Positions 17,308 to 26,522 of a stretch of 49,232 bases of DNA are shown here, piece by piece. The DNA lies in assembly GCF_000411975.1 (NCBI RefSeq), contig NZ_ASXG01000029.1:1-49232 (forward strand), in the 5' to 3' direction. This DNA is from Amycolatopsis orientalis DSM 43388 (lineage in GTDB: Bacteria; Actinomycetota; Actinomycetes; Mycobacteriales; Pseudonocardiaceae). The notes under the pieces were generated by a model that saw only the letters and a list, made by a program, of their open reading frames with translations, made no database searches and was not told the DNA's origin. Position 1 is the stretch's first letter. Each line of letters begins with the position of its first letter. Position numbers and translations under genes: made by a program.

Positions 17308-19747
17308 TCCAATTCGATTCCCATCCCTGGAGCACCGAGTCCCACAGGGCGGAGCCCGGCACGGCCAGCACGATTAGCGAAAGCGAGTCGCGGAAACCGG
17401 CAGTGGTCAACGTCGTGTCAATGCCGACGATTTGCGCCGTGATCGTTCCCGTGAGCGTCGCGTCCCCGGTCAACCCGATGACGTCGAACAGCTCGCGCGA
17501 GGGATCGTGCGGGAGCGTGATATTCGATATCTGGATAAGACCGTGCGTGTACGAGTTCACGAGGTTGAGCGCGAGCGCGGCGCAGGAGGCGTACGTCTGT
17601 CGCCAGTCGGACTCCGGCAACTTGTAGGACTTGGTGCCGTAGATCGCGGCGTCGGCGTCCGCGGTCTGCGTCTTCTGGATGAGCTGGACGTCCGAGTACT
17701 GCCGACCGGCCACGCGGATGCTCGGCTGCTGCCCGCCCGCGTACGACCCGATGAAGATGGATTCGGTCGTGTTTCCCTGGCCGAACAAGGTAAACCCTCG
17801 CTGGCGGTCGAACCCGCGCACGTTGAACGCCCACCCCGGCCATGCCGCTTTGGTGTTGTCCGCTTGCTGGACGGCGGAAGCCGTCGTCAGCCGGACGTCC
17901 ACGACGTCGGTGTTTGCCGGGGGCGTGACGCTGACTGTCGAGAGCTTCTGGACAACCGCCGTCACGTTCGAGAGCGGATACGAGGTGTTCCAGTTCTGGT
18001 TAACCGCGGTCGGGTAGTCAAGCGCGCCCTGCGATTTCCACACCACTGTTTCAACCGCGTTGCGGAAGCGGCCGGGCACGGTCACGCTGTTTTTCTTGGT
18101 GTCCGCTCGCGGCGTCAGCTCGATTTCGCCGACCACCGAATCGTCATACTGTGGCGTGTTCGGGCCGATCGAGTTAGAGGCGGTCGCCGAGATCGTCGCC
18201 CGGGAGGCAACGTGAACGGTGCCGTTGGCGTCCATCCACAGGCCGCCGAATTCCGCGCCTACTTGCTCTTTCAGCGACTCCCACGCGCCGACCGACTGCA
18301 CATCCGGAATCCACGAAAGCTCCGTCAGCGAGCGGGTCAGGTTGACCATCGGGAACCCGTTCGGCAGCGTCGGCAAGGTGATCTGCGACGGCTGGACGAA
18401 CCGGGCCGCCCCGACCGAAGTCGGTGCCGACCAGATGGAAACGTGGTGCGACGGCAGCGAACCGACGAACCGGCAAAGGTTCGTCCGCGAGTCGTCCGGG
18501 TAGCCGCCGGAGCCCGACGCCGCGAAGTCCAGCGTGTTCGCCGTGCCGCTCGTGGACGTCGGAGTGACTGTCGCCCCGTCAATCTGGATCGTGATTGCGA
18601 TCGTGGTGGACATGTCGAACACCGCGGCGTAGTGGTGCCACCCGGCGGAAAGCGCCTTGGTGGAGCGGTCCGCGCGGCGGATCGTCGGGCTACCGCTGGA
18701 CGGCTGGCCGGAGACCGCGGCGGCGGCCATCGAGCCGTCCTGGCCGACCGCGAGGGCGAGGCGCGCCCGGTTGTCCTGCTGGTTGACGTCATCGAGAAGA
18801 TTCGTCTTTTCCAGGTACACCAGGACGTTCGACACGATCCCGGGGTCGCCGGACGGGTCCACCTTGAACCAGCCCGACAACCCCACCGAGGTGGGCGTCT
18901 TGGTCGGGTTGCTGGTGTTCGGGACAACGATCGCGTTCTGCGCGGTGCATAGGCCGGTAGAGGCGTCGCCGGGCGTCAGCGCGGTACCCCATCCGAACGG
19001 CGCGGTACCCTCGTAAAACTCGGGATCGAACGCGGGCAAGTTGACGTACGGACCCGTCGCCCAGCCGTCCACGAGACGGCCGACTGACGGCAGAAGCGAG
19101 CCGGACAACGACCAGTGCGCTTGCGCGTCCGAGCGGATCGGCGGGGCGACCAGACGTCCCGCCTGCCGGAGGGTTTCCTCCCAGCACCAGGAGAGCAGGA
19201 TAGACCGGGCCGCCTTGGCGTTCCCGGAATTCCACGTCGCGTACGGGGACGCGGTGCCCACTGCCCACAGGGGCAGGGTTACGTTGTCGCCCAAGATGTC
19301 TAGGTGATCGTTGGCGACGAGGGTCACTGTCCGCGCCTTGCGGCGCGCGGTGAATTCGCGAATGAAGCCGGAGAAGATCCGCTGTTCCTGGACGCCGGTC
19401 GAGGTGGCGAACACCGCGAACGCCTCTATCCGGCGGTCGGTAATGTCCTTGCCGTACAGGGGAGACGTGGGCCCGGCGAACAGTTCGTAGGCCGTGAAGT
19501 CGCCATCGCCCCCGCCGAGTTCGAGCGTGAGTTCCCCGCTGCTGTAACCGTTCCCGCCCGCGTTGAGGTCTTCGGGGGAGTAGGTAGCGGTGCCGCGGTT
19601 GAGCTTGACGCTGCCCACCATGGCCGTGATGTCGGACTGCGGGTGGTCGTACTTGCCGTTGCCGTTCCAGTCGCAGACCACGCGGACCGAAGGCGAACGT
19701 TCGAGGCTGTCAACCGCTGCGCGGAACGAGGCGGGCAGCGTGAGCAT
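17300..19747 (-). CDS. Tail-associated protein with LamG-like domain
   Basis: 815 aa. The N-terminal 150 residues (RVVCDWNGNGKYDHPQSDITAM; YSPEDLNAGG) match the start of actinophage minor tail proteins that follow the distal tail protein. Residues about 270-440 form a concanavalin/LamG-like fold (VGLSGWFKVD...; AGWHHYAAVFDMS; ITIQIDGA), a likely glycan-binding module. The remainder is baseplate-hub-like. Its ATG 19747 abuts the stop of the distal tail gene. Functions at the tail tip in host attachment. Confidence 0.75.
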   Translation of the reverse strand: MLTLPASFRAAVDSLERSPSVRVVCDWNGNGKYDHPQSDITAMVGSVKLNRGTATYSPEDLNAGGNGYSSGELTLELGGGDGDFTAYELFAGPTSPLYGKDITDRRIEAFAVFATSTGVQEQRIFSGFIREFTARRKARTVTLVANDHLDILGDNVTLPLWAVGTASPYATWNSGNAKAARSILLSWCWEETLRQAGRLVAPPIRSDAQAHWSLSGSLLPSVGRLVDGWATGPYVNLPAFDPEFYEGTAPFGWGTALTPGDASTGLCTAQNAIVVPNTSNPTKTPTSVGLSGWFKVDPSGDPGIVSNVLVYLEKTNLLDDVNQQDNRARLALAVGQDGSMAAAAVSGQPSSGSPTIRRADRSTKALSAGWHHYAAVFDMSTTIAITIQIDGATVTPTSTSGTANTLDFAASGSGGYPDDSRTNLCRFVGSLPSHHVSIWSAPTSVGAARFVQPSQITLPTLPNGFPMVNLTRSLTELSWIPDVQSVGAWESLKEQVGAEFGGLWMDANGTVHVASRATISATASNSIGPNTPQYDDSVVGEIELTPRADTKKNSVTVPGRFRNAVETVVWKSQGALDYPTAVNQNWNTSYPLSNVTAVVQKLSTVSVTPPANTDVVDVRLTTASAVQQADNTKAAWPGWAFNVRGFDRQRGFTLFGQGNTTESIFIGSYAGGQQPSIRVAGRQYSDVQLIQKTQTADADAAIYGTKSYKLPESDWRQTYASCAALALNLVNSYTHGLIQISNITLPHDPSRELFDVIGLTGDATLTGTITAQIVGIDTTLTTAGFRDSLSLIVLAVPGSALWDSVLQGWESNWNV

Positions 19748-20556
19748 TAGACCTCCGAGATAGTGACCGCGTTATCGCGGTAGGGCCACAGGACAGAAGA
19801 GCGGTCCGCCGAGGACACATAGACGCGGCAGACGCCGCCGCCCGGCCGCCACGGGGTGGCGGTCGCGCTCGCCTCAAGCTGGAGCGCGGCGAGCTGGAGC
19901 GTTGCGCCGTTGGGGACAGAGAACGTCGGGAGAAGGGTTCCGGTGGCCGATGTCGCCGACACGCTTACCCGCGTCCACGCGGACGGTGTTCCCGTGCTGG
20001 CAGTGCCGATCACCGCGTTTCCGTCCGAGAGCTGAACGCCGACGTTGGCGGATGCCTTGACGTAGGCGGAGAACGTGTGGACTACGGGCCGGACCGGTAC
20101 CGCCGGGGTCCAGAGAGTCTGTGTCACGCCGGAAGAGTTCACCGACGTGACTTGGTTGCGGTGGCCGGGCGTCACGGCGAACGGGGCAGTCGCGGCGACG
20201 ATATCCGCGCTGAGCCCGGGAACGGACGTCGTGAACGGGTTCCGGCCCGGCGTAGATCCGGCCGTCGCGACAATGGGGGAGAGCAGGTTTGTCGTCAGCG
20301 GGTCCACCAGGTAAAGCGGACCGGCGAGAGCGCCGGTGAGCGCCATGGTGAGAATCGATTCCAAGTCCTCAGTGAGTCCCTTGTAATCGAGTTTCCACGA
20401 CCGCTTAGTGCCGAATCGCTCGACGGTCGCTGTTCCGTCGATAGACGAATTGACCGCTTGCACCGGGATGATGTCGGGGGTCACGGTTTCCGCCAACGGG
20501 ATGGCCGTCAGCGCCCCGACCGGACCTAGGTAGTACGGGTGGTATGGAGCCGCCAC
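19747..20556 (-). CDS. Distal tail protein (Dit-like)
   Basis: 269 aa from GTG 20556, with GGAG nine bases upstream. It lies directly after the tape measure region and before the tail hub, the position of Dit. The N-terminal half has the Dit-like pattern SIDGTATVERFGTKRSWKLD; residues about 110-230 look like an inserted carbohydrate-binding-type beta sandwich (TFSAYVKASANVGVQLSDG; LQLAALQLEASATATPW). Connects the tail tube to the tip. Divergent from the small plus-strand gene 60 bp away. Confidence 0.7.
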   Translation of the reverse strand: MAAPYHPYYLGPVGALTAIPLAETVTPDIIPVQAVNSSIDGTATVERFGTKRSWKLDYKGLTEDLESILTMALTGALAGPLYLVDPLTTNLLSPIVATAGSTPGRNPFTTSVPGLSADIVAATAPFAVTPGHRNQVTSVNSSGVTQTLWTPAVPVRPVVHTFSAYVKASANVGVQLSDGNAVIGTASTGTPSAWTRVSVSATSATGTLLPTFSVPNGATLQLAALQLEASATATPWRPGGGVCRVYVSSADRSSVLWPYRDNAVTISEV

Positions 20557-20616
20557 GGCTTCTCCTAGTCAAGGGTGCGGAGTAACGTCTCCGGTCGGAA
20601 GTGCGAAGGGGGAGAC

Positions 20617-21009
20617 ATGGGACGAGTGCGCGCGCGGGCGCTGGCCGCCTGGGTGGCCGGGGCCGTGATGTTCGGCGGAACGGCGACGATGGTCGTGGCG
20701 ACGCTGGTAGCCGCCCCGGGCAAGCCGCCGGTGACGGCTGAGACCGTGGCGACCGGGCGGGATTACCAGGGGTACGCCACGGCCAACCGCCTGATGGGGC
20801 CGACCGGCTTCGGCGAGTACAGCGCCACGATCGTCAACTCCGCCGGGTTCGCCGACGAGATGTGCAAGGACATCGCGGCGATGCCAGAGAACGAGTTGGG
20901 GGCCGCCCGCGGCCTGATGGCGGACTACCGCGTTGCCTACGACCGGCTGAGCGATGCTGAGCTGTCGGGGATCGTAGGCAACGCGAAGGCGTTCGTCTGC
21001 TCGCGCTAG
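20617..21009 (+). CDS. Exported small protein against the late operon, candidate lysogenic-conversion gene
   Basis: 130 aa from ATG 20617 (GGGGGAG at good distance). An Arg-rich N-terminus and one hydrophobic segment (AAWVAGAVMFGGTATMVVAT) suggest a signal anchor, followed by a soluble domain with two cysteines, FADEMCKDIAAM and AKAFVCSR. That spacing recalls the DUF732-type exported actinobacterial domain, only loosely. It is the sole rightward gene in 21 kb of leftward tail and head genes, and its stop overlaps the tape measure stop by four bases. Such genes (morons) are usually expressed from the prophage. Confidence 0.7.
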   Translation: MGRVRARALAAWVAGAVMFGGTATMVVATLVAAPGKPPVTAETVATGRDYQGYATANRLMGPTGFGEYSATIVNSAGFADEMCKDIAAMPENELGAARGLMADYRVAYDRLSDAELSGIVGNAKAFVCSR

Positions 21010-24000
21010 CGGACGGAGTTCAGCGCCGCGCCCCGAGTCTCGAGAGTCGAGATTCCGCGGGGGTCGAGGTTGATCGTGACCTGGCTCATCCCGGCCACCA
21101 CGGCCGCCTGGAGCTGGCTGGCGAACGCGGCGAGCACCTGCGCCGGGACGTCGCTCGCGGCTGCGGCCTGCATCGGGATGATGATCCGCGGGGCCATGGA
21201 GCCGACCCACGCCCGTCCGCTGGTGACGTCCGACTGGAGCGCCGGGTCCATCATCGCCTGCGCCAGGATCGCCTTAGAGCGGGCGGAGCCGTTCGCGGGG
21301 ATGTAGTACTCCGGCACCCGGAGGTTGTCGCCCACGATGCGCCACGTAGCCGGGGCGACCCGCTGAGCAATGGGGCTCATCGGCGTGAGCCGCTGCCCGC
21401 TGGCCAGCCCGAGCACGCCGCCGGACGCCATCGGGACCGCCACGCCGCCTGCGGCGAAGTCGGCCCGGGTGCCACCGGCCGGGGCGCGCGGAGCGCCCCT
21501 GACGTCGTACGTGACGACGATCGTGGAATGCCGGGTGCGAGCGGCGTCGTTGATCGCCTTTTCAGCCTCCGCCGTGTGGGCGTCGAGGTTGACCCATCCC
21601 CACGAGCCGTCTGCCATCCGGAGCCAACCCTGTACCTTCCCCGTGGCGGGGTCGATGCGGGAATCGAGAGTCGCCCACGCGTACGACCCGTTCGCCTGGC
21701 GCGTCCAGTATTCGAGCTTGCCCGTGGCCGGATTGGCTCGGGCGTCAAGCGTGGTGTAACCAGTGGTTCCGTCCGCCCGCTTTTGCCAGACGGTTACGGT
21801 TGCCTGCGCCTCGCCATCCGTGGCTTTGACGTGAACGACACCGAACGTTCCATCAATCGTATTCTTGAAATCCGAAAGACCCTTTCGGCCCTCTTCGGTA
21901 TTCGCGAAAACTTGGAACTTACCGTCAGGAAGCTGGACGATCTGGTACCCGAGGTCGGTAAGCGTCTTCCGCGCGGTGTCGGACATGACGTCAACGCGGA
22001 TTCCCTTGCTATCGGGGAACTTCTTAAGCTCGCCGAGGATTCCGGAAAGCTCCGTCTGCGCGTCCGCGTTGCCCTCAAGCCGAAGCTGAGTCACGACGTC
22101 CGCCGGGATCATCCCGTAGTGCTGTGCGAGGCTGTCAATCTGGCCCTGCGTCAGCCCGGCCGCCCGGAGTTGCTTGCCTAGCTCGTCGTTCATGCCAGCA
22201 AGGCGGCCCTGAATCTGGTCCGCCGGGACGCCCGCGCTCTGCCACGCCTGCGCCTGCGTCGCCCACGCCTTGGACGTGTTCATGATGACGTCGTAAAGCT
22301 TGCTGCCCTCGGCGGACTGCGTGTTGATCGCGCCGGAGGCGTCCACGAGGTCGCCCTTGAGCTTCTTAAGGTCAACGCCCTTGAGCGATTCGCCGACGCT
22401 CCGGAGAGCGTCGTTCCATCCCTTGGTCGCTTCCTCGACGCTCGGCGTCTCGCCGCGGAGCAGTCGGACGGCCTGTAGCAAGTCGTCCGCTTTGGACGCG
22501 GCGTCCCCGCCAGTCTTGGACAGCTCGTTGAAAGCCGCGCTGAGCGAACGCGTCGTGGTGTCCGCTGCGCGCTCGCCGTCCGTGAGCGCCTTGTGGGCGT
22601 CGGCGGCCCCTTGCATGGCGGCCGATTCCGCCCGAGCGGCGTCCGCCGCGTTGGCGAACGTGCCCGCGTTGTCCTGCATGATGTTGAGCAGGTCTTGAGC
22701 GTTCTGGGCCGCGGCCGTCATGTGCTTTTCCGACGCGCCAAGGGCTTGGTTGTATCCGCCGTACGCGGCGGTGCCGGTCGAGGTGCCGTCGCGGACAATC
22801 TGCTGGAGCGTCGCCTTGAGCTTGTCGCCTGCCTGGGCGCTGCCCAAGAACGCGTCTACGAGCTGCCCCGCGCCTTGCGGTCCCGCCAGGTGAGTAACGT
22901 CCTGGATCAGGTTCCGGGTGCCCTCATCGAGCACCTGATACGCGGAAAGCTGTTTCACAGCCGCGGATCGCACGCTCTCGTCAATGACGCCGTTGGACGC
23001 CCGAAGGGCGTCGGTCAGCGTGTTGACGCGGTTGGCGGCGTTCTGCGCGTTGAGCGCCATGTTCCGTTGGTGCTGGCCCAACAAATCCAGGCCGACGCTG
23101 AGCGCGCCGACCGCGAGGGTAGCCGGGTTGAACGCACCGGCGGCGAGCCCGCCGACAGCGGTCTTCGCCTGCGCGGCGAACTTCGCCGTACCGGACAGGT
23201 CAGCTCCGGCCGCCCGGATCTTCCCGCCCAGTCCCTCGAATCCCGCGCCGACGTCGAGCCCGAACTTTGACGCGACCATGGACGTGGCCGACAGGGCACC
23301 GGCGAACTGTGTCAGCCCGGACGGCAGCGTGTTAATCACGGACGCCAGGATGTTCAGGACGGCAATCATGCCGCTGGCCGACGACGTGAACCCGGAGAGG
23401 AAGCTAGTTCCCGCCGCGCCCTGCTGCGTCAGCTTGATCAGCGCGGAGGTGACGTTGTCCACCATCGCGCGGAGGTCGCCCAGCGGGCCGCCGCTGATGT
23501 TCGACAGGTTGGCGAGCAGGGTTCCCAGTCTGCCAAGCAAAAGCTGAACGATGCCGCCGAGTTGCGACATGCCCTGTGCCGCCGAGACGGAGCCGTTCGT
23601 CAGCTCCGAGAAGAAATCCGAGAGACCGGAACCGGTCTGCGCCAAGAGAGACGCCAGACCGGCGACCGGGGGACCGGCCGCGGCCGTCGCCTTGGCGAAC
23701 CCGGGCATGGCGTTCTCTGCGAGGTCTAGCACGCCGCGCGTGAGCGGCGCGACGTAGCCCGCCGCAGTGGTCATGGAATTCTGAATGAGCGGGTTCACCC
23801 GCTCGAACGAATGCCCGATGTCATCGATAGCCGCGGAAACCGGAGCCTCGAACTTCTCGCCAACCCCGCTGAACGATGCCTCGATGTTGTTCACCATGCC
23901 GGTGAACTTGTTGGCGATCTGGTCATTCTGGGCGGCGAGGTAAACCCCGAGCCCGGCGAACGCGGTAGCGATGCCGCCGAGGGCGACGGCGGTACCGGCC

Positions 24001-24461
24001 GCACCAATGGCAGCCGCGGCCGGGAGGCCAACGGACAGCGCGGTGAACTTGAGCGCGTCGAACTGTGCATTAGCCCGCGAGGCAACGCGGTCTAGCTCGT
24101 CGCGGGTCTTCTTGCCGCCCTTGTCCTGTTCCTCGTACGACTTCCGTAGCGCCTCCTGGAAGCGCTGCTCAGCCTGCGTCGCGTGGTCAATCGCGGCGTC
24201 CAGCTTGCGGAGGTTGCTGTTGTGTTCCTCTTCGGCCTGGGCGAGCTGCGCGACGGTTGCCTTGGAGTTGTTGCGGACCTCGGCAAGCTTCGCTTCCGAG
24301 ACACGGGCGCGACCGGCGGCATCCTCGGCGGCGTCAAGGGAATTCTTGAGGTCGCGTTCCGCCTTTTCGACGTCACGCGTGACCTTCCCGGCTTCCTTCA
24401 TTTTCGCGAAGTACTTAGCAATCTCCGCGTCGAGGATGACCTTTACTGTCCGGTCGGTCAT
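21006..24461 (-). CDS. Tape measure protein
   Basis: 1151 aa from ATG 24461, preceded by GAAGGAGT. The longest gene, just after the frameshifted chaperones. The N-terminal 150 residues are a long coiled coil (KYFAKMKEAGKVTRDVEKAERDL...). Hydrophobic stretches follow (LSVGLPAAAAIGAAGTAVAL; IATAFAGLGVYLA). The C-terminal third contains three tandem 27-residue repeats with core ADGxxGW...LDxRxxPATGK (about 21,560-21,790). It sets tail length and probably enters the host envelope. The frame extends upstream to 24566 through the chaperone gene but lacks a ribosome site. Confidence 0.92.
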   Translation of the reverse strand: MTDRTVKVILDAEIAKYFAKMKEAGKVTRDVEKAERDLKNSLDAAEDAAGRARVSEAKLAEVRNNSKATVAQLAQAEEEHNSNLRKLDAAIDHATQAEQRFQEALRKSYEEQDKGGKKTRDELDRVASRANAQFDALKFTALSVGLPAAAAIGAAGTAVALGGIATAFAGLGVYLAAQNDQIANKFTGMVNNIEASFSGVGEKFEAPVSAAIDDIGHSFERVNPLIQNSMTTAAGYVAPLTRGVLDLAENAMPGFAKATAAAGPPVAGLASLLAQTGSGLSDFFSELTNGSVSAAQGMSQLGGIVQLLLGRLGTLLANLSNISGGPLGDLRAMVDNVTSALIKLTQQGAAGTSFLSGFTSSASGMIAVLNILASVINTLPSGLTQFAGALSATSMVASKFGLDVGAGFEGLGGKIRAAGADLSGTAKFAAQAKTAVGGLAAGAFNPATLAVGALSVGLDLLGQHQRNMALNAQNAANRVNTLTDALRASNGVIDESVRSAAVKQLSAYQVLDEGTRNLIQDVTHLAGPQGAGQLVDAFLGSAQAGDKLKATLQQIVRDGTSTGTAAYGGYNQALGASEKHMTAAAQNAQDLLNIMQDNAGTFANAADAARAESAAMQGAADAHKALTDGERAADTTTRSLSAAFNELSKTGGDAASKADDLLQAVRLLRGETPSVEEATKGWNDALRSVGESLKGVDLKKLKGDLVDASGAINTQSAEGSKLYDVIMNTSKAWATQAQAWQSAGVPADQIQGRLAGMNDELGKQLRAAGLTQGQIDSLAQHYGMIPADVVTQLRLEGNADAQTELSGILGELKKFPDSKGIRVDVMSDTARKTLTDLGYQIVQLPDGKFQVFANTEEGRKGLSDFKNTIDGTFGVVHVKATDGEAQATVTVWQKRADGTTGYTTLDARANPATGKLEYWTRQANGSYAWATLDSRIDPATGKVQGWLRMADGSWGWVNLDAHTAEAEKAINDAARTRHSTIVVTYDVRGAPRAPAGGTRADFAAGGVAVPMASGGVLGLASGQRLTPMSPIAQRVAPATWRIVGDNLRVPEYYIPANGSARSKAILAQAMMDPALQSDVTSGRAWVGSMAPRIIIPMQAAAASDVPAQVLAAFASQLQAAVVAGMSQVTINLDPRGISTLETRGAALNSVR

Positions 24462-24466
24462 TCGTG

Positions 24467-24904
24467 TTACTCCTTCAAGTGAACCGGCCAGACCTTGAGT
24501 GCGTTGGGCTGCGGGGAATCGGCGTACGCCTCTTGCTGCTTGGCCAATGCGTCGCAACGGTGGCAACGGTGGGGGAGGTCAGCCACGTACTTGCCCGCGT
24601 TGTCCGCGTCCGTGGTCTCCGGCAGGAAGCCGCCGCACCCGTGGCACACGAGGGCTTCGTATTCGAGGAAAGCCATTACGAGCGAACGATCTTCCGGTGT
24701 CCACTCAGGACTACGGGTGGTCACCGAGCGAACCAGCCGCCCGGATTCGTCGTACTCGTATTCGGTGACCTCGCTCGGTTCCTCGCCTGCGAGCCGGGAC
24801 GGCGAGATCCCGAGCTTTACTGCCGCTTCTACTTCTCGTCTGAGCCGGGCATCAGACGAGAGGCGGCCTGGCTGAAAACCGGGCCGTCCGGGGTGTCCTT
24901 GCGG
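24467..24904 (-). CDS. Tail assembly chaperone, frameshift extension (GT type)
   Basis: The -1 frame relative to the upstream chaperone is open from 24904 to 24467, with no ribosome site of its own, and overlaps the end of that gene. This is the usual G/GT layout. Any -1 slip must happen after the -1-frame stop at 24905-24907 and before the zero-frame stop at 24829; GGTTTTC (24880-24874) is the best slippery candidate. The extension has a zinc-type pair of CxxC motifs (VCHGCGG and HRCHRC). A separate GTG start at 24724 is possible but less likely. The tape measure starts six bases on. Confidence 0.65.
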   Translation of the reverse strand, partial: PQGHPGRPGFQPGRLSSDARLRREVEAAVKLGISPSRLAGEEPSEVTEYEYDESGRLVRSVTTRSPEWTPEDRSLVMAFLEYEALVCHGCGGFLPETTDADNAGKYVADLPHRCHRCDALAKQQEAYADSPQPNALKVWPVHLKE

Positions 24905-25356
24905 TTAAGGTTCCACGCGGCCTCGGCGAGCGCGTCAAACTGCTTGCTGGTCAACGCATCCAGGAACGCGTCCAGCTGGTCGCCGTCGAGCTCCGGCGAC
25001 ACCATGGATTCCCGCACCAGGGCCTCAAACATGGTGTCCGTGTTAAAGCCCATGATCTGGTCGGCGGGGCGATCCTTGCGCGGAGCGTTGTCCGCGACGA
25101 GCTTGAGCCACGGCTTACGGGTCAGCGCGCGGAACCGGACCTCTACGGTGCTCTCCGCCATCTCGGCCTCAAGCTCTTTGATCCGCCGCGCCAACTCCAT
25201 GTCGGCATCGGACGGCGCAAGCGTCTCGCTCGTCGCCTGGCGGGAGGTCAGCTCACGATCCAGCTTCTCCCAGTCGGCTTGCAGGTCGCTGCGGAGGCAG
25301 ACGGACACGGCGGTTTCGGGCAGCTTGGCAGCGGCCAGAAGACTGTCAATGCTCAT
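24829..25356 (-). CDS. Tail assembly chaperone (G type)
   Basis: 175 aa, acidic and helical, placed between tail tube and tape measure, as expected. EVRFRALTRKPWLKLVADN and MGFNTDTMFEALVRESMVSPELD are typical of actinophage chaperones of this class. It coats the tape measure during tail assembly. The end of the gene carries the candidate -1 frameshift that creates a longer product. Starts at ATG 25356 with GAGAAAACCC upstream, a weak ribosome site. Confidence 0.8.
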   Translation of the reverse strand: MSIDSLLAAAKLPETAVSVCLRSDLQADWEKLDRELTSRQATSETLAPSDADMELARRIKELEAEMAESTVEVRFRALTRKPWLKLVADNAPRKDRPADQIMGFNTDTMFEALVRESMVSPELDGDQLDAFLDALTSKQFDALAEAAWNLNRKDTPDGPVFSQAASRLMPGSDEK

Positions 25357-25436
25357 TGGGTTTTCTCTCGACTCGCTCTCGACTCAGAAGGGGAATGCGC
25401 CCGCCCGGGAGTCGAGGACCGGGCGGGCGCAAGCAA

Positions 25437-25925
25437 TCACGACCCGGCGACAACCGCGGCGTCGTACTGCGGCGGCGCGCTCACGAACCACTTGCTCTGG
25501 AACTTCACCGCGTTGTTCGCTTCCGGCTTCTGGAGCTTCCGCTCACCGGCCGCGCCCGGGAAGATGACGGGCTTGTCGCCCGCGGAGAAAGCGGTCTTGG
25601 ACGGAACGCCGTACCGGATGGCGAGATAACCCTTGGTGCCACGCAGAAGCGTGGTCCACGCCTTGTCCTCGGTGTTGTCCGTCTTGCGGACGAGGGTCAG
25701 CTCGACACCGTAAGTGGCGCGGCCCGGAGCCTCCGCGTTGCTGGTGTCGCAGAGCTTCGGGATGGAAATCTTGTCCTCGTCAACCGAGATGTCCAGGCCA
25801 TCCGCGGTGATGAGGCAGGAGAGGTCAACGCCCGCGTTAAGCTCCGTGACGGTCGGCGCGGACGGGTCCGCAATCGTCGGCACGAACTGCACGCGGATCT
25901 GACCATCGGTGAGCATGTCAGACAT
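25437..25925 (-). CDS. Major tail (tube) protein
   Basis: 162 aa, beta-rich: VELTLVRKTDNTEDKAWTTL followed by GTKGYLAIRYG is the pattern of siphophage tube proteins. It stands between the tail terminator and the chaperones. Length is on the short side but normal for actinophages. It polymerises around the tape measure. ATG 25925 lies three bases downstream of the preceding 61-residue gene's stop. Confidence 0.8.
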   Translation of the reverse strand: MSDMLTDGQIRVQFVPTIADPSAPTVTELNAGVDLSCLITADGLDISVDEDKISIPKLCDTSNAEAPGRATYGVELTLVRKTDNTEDKAWTTLLRGTKGYLAIRYGVPSKTAFSAGDKPVIFPGAAGERKLQKPEANNAVKFQSKWFVSAPPQYDAAVVAGS

Positions 25926-25928
25926 AGG

Positions 25929-26114
25929 TCATTCACTTTCTTTTCTGCGGGGTCGCGCGGCTTTCCGAGGGAAAGCGGCGGGCTTGGGGCCATCGGGCAC
26001 GGGGCCGTCTACGGCCTGCCAGCCCTCAATGTGTCCGAGTTCGAGCGCTGTTTTCGGAAGGGCAGCGATGTGCCCGGTTTCCGCGCAGCGGGCACGAACG
26101 AAATCGTTGCCCAT
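25929..26114 (-). CDS. Small hypothetical protein of the tail module, 61 aa
   Basis: A compact N-terminal part (MGNDFVRARCAETGHIAALPK) ends in a basic, Pro/Lys/Arg-rich tail (PKPAAFPRKAARPRRK). It resembles the short domain often found near actinophage tube genes that starts with a cysteine and a GHxA motif, but I cannot name it. GAAAGGAAACC precedes the ATG. It is between tail terminator and tail tube genes. Confidence 0.6.
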   Translation of the reverse strand: MGNDFVRARCAETGHIAALPKTALELGHIEGWQAVDGPVPDGPKPAAFPRKAARPRRKESE

Positions 26115-26123
26115 GGTTTCCTT

Positions 26124-26522
26124 TCAGCCCGCGAAGGAAGAAAAGTGGTACGTGTCAACCGCGTACATCGGATGTAGATCCGTGTTCGGGTTGGTGACCT
26201 CTTCGTTTGCGCGGACGGGAATTGCGGTCTCGTGATCGATGCGCGTGCACACGCGGCCGGGGACGACCGGGGTAGCGTCGATCAGCTTGGAACGGGCGGC
26301 GTCGGCGACGATCGCCACGCCCTGCGGCGACTCGGCAACCGAGGTGATCTGAAACCGAAACTCGGCGCGGTCCGACGAACCCTCAAGCTTCGTGCCGGAC
26401 TCGGTGCCCGTGTCGAAATAGACGACCCGGTACGGGTACGTCGGCTTGGCGGGCACCTGCCCGTCATAGAACGGGAGCGGCGCGAGAAGCGCCCGGATGG
26501 CGTCGTGGTGTTCGAGGATCAT
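26124..26522 (-). CDS. Tail terminator / minor tail protein
   Basis: 132 aa. The motif YRVVYFDTGTESGTKLEGSSDRAEFRFQITSV is the fold signature of tail-completion proteins (lambda gpU-like). Fourth in the connector series before the tube gene, the normal place. It caps the tail tube for joining to the head. ATG 26522 overlaps the stop of the preceding gene by one base. Confidence 0.75.
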   Translation of the reverse strand: MILEHHDAIRALLAPLPFYDGQVPAKPTYPYRVVYFDTGTESGTKLEGSSDRAEFRFQITSVAESPQGVAIVADAARSKLIDATPVVPGRVCTRIDHETAIPVRANEEVTNPNTDLHPMYAVDTYHFSSFAG

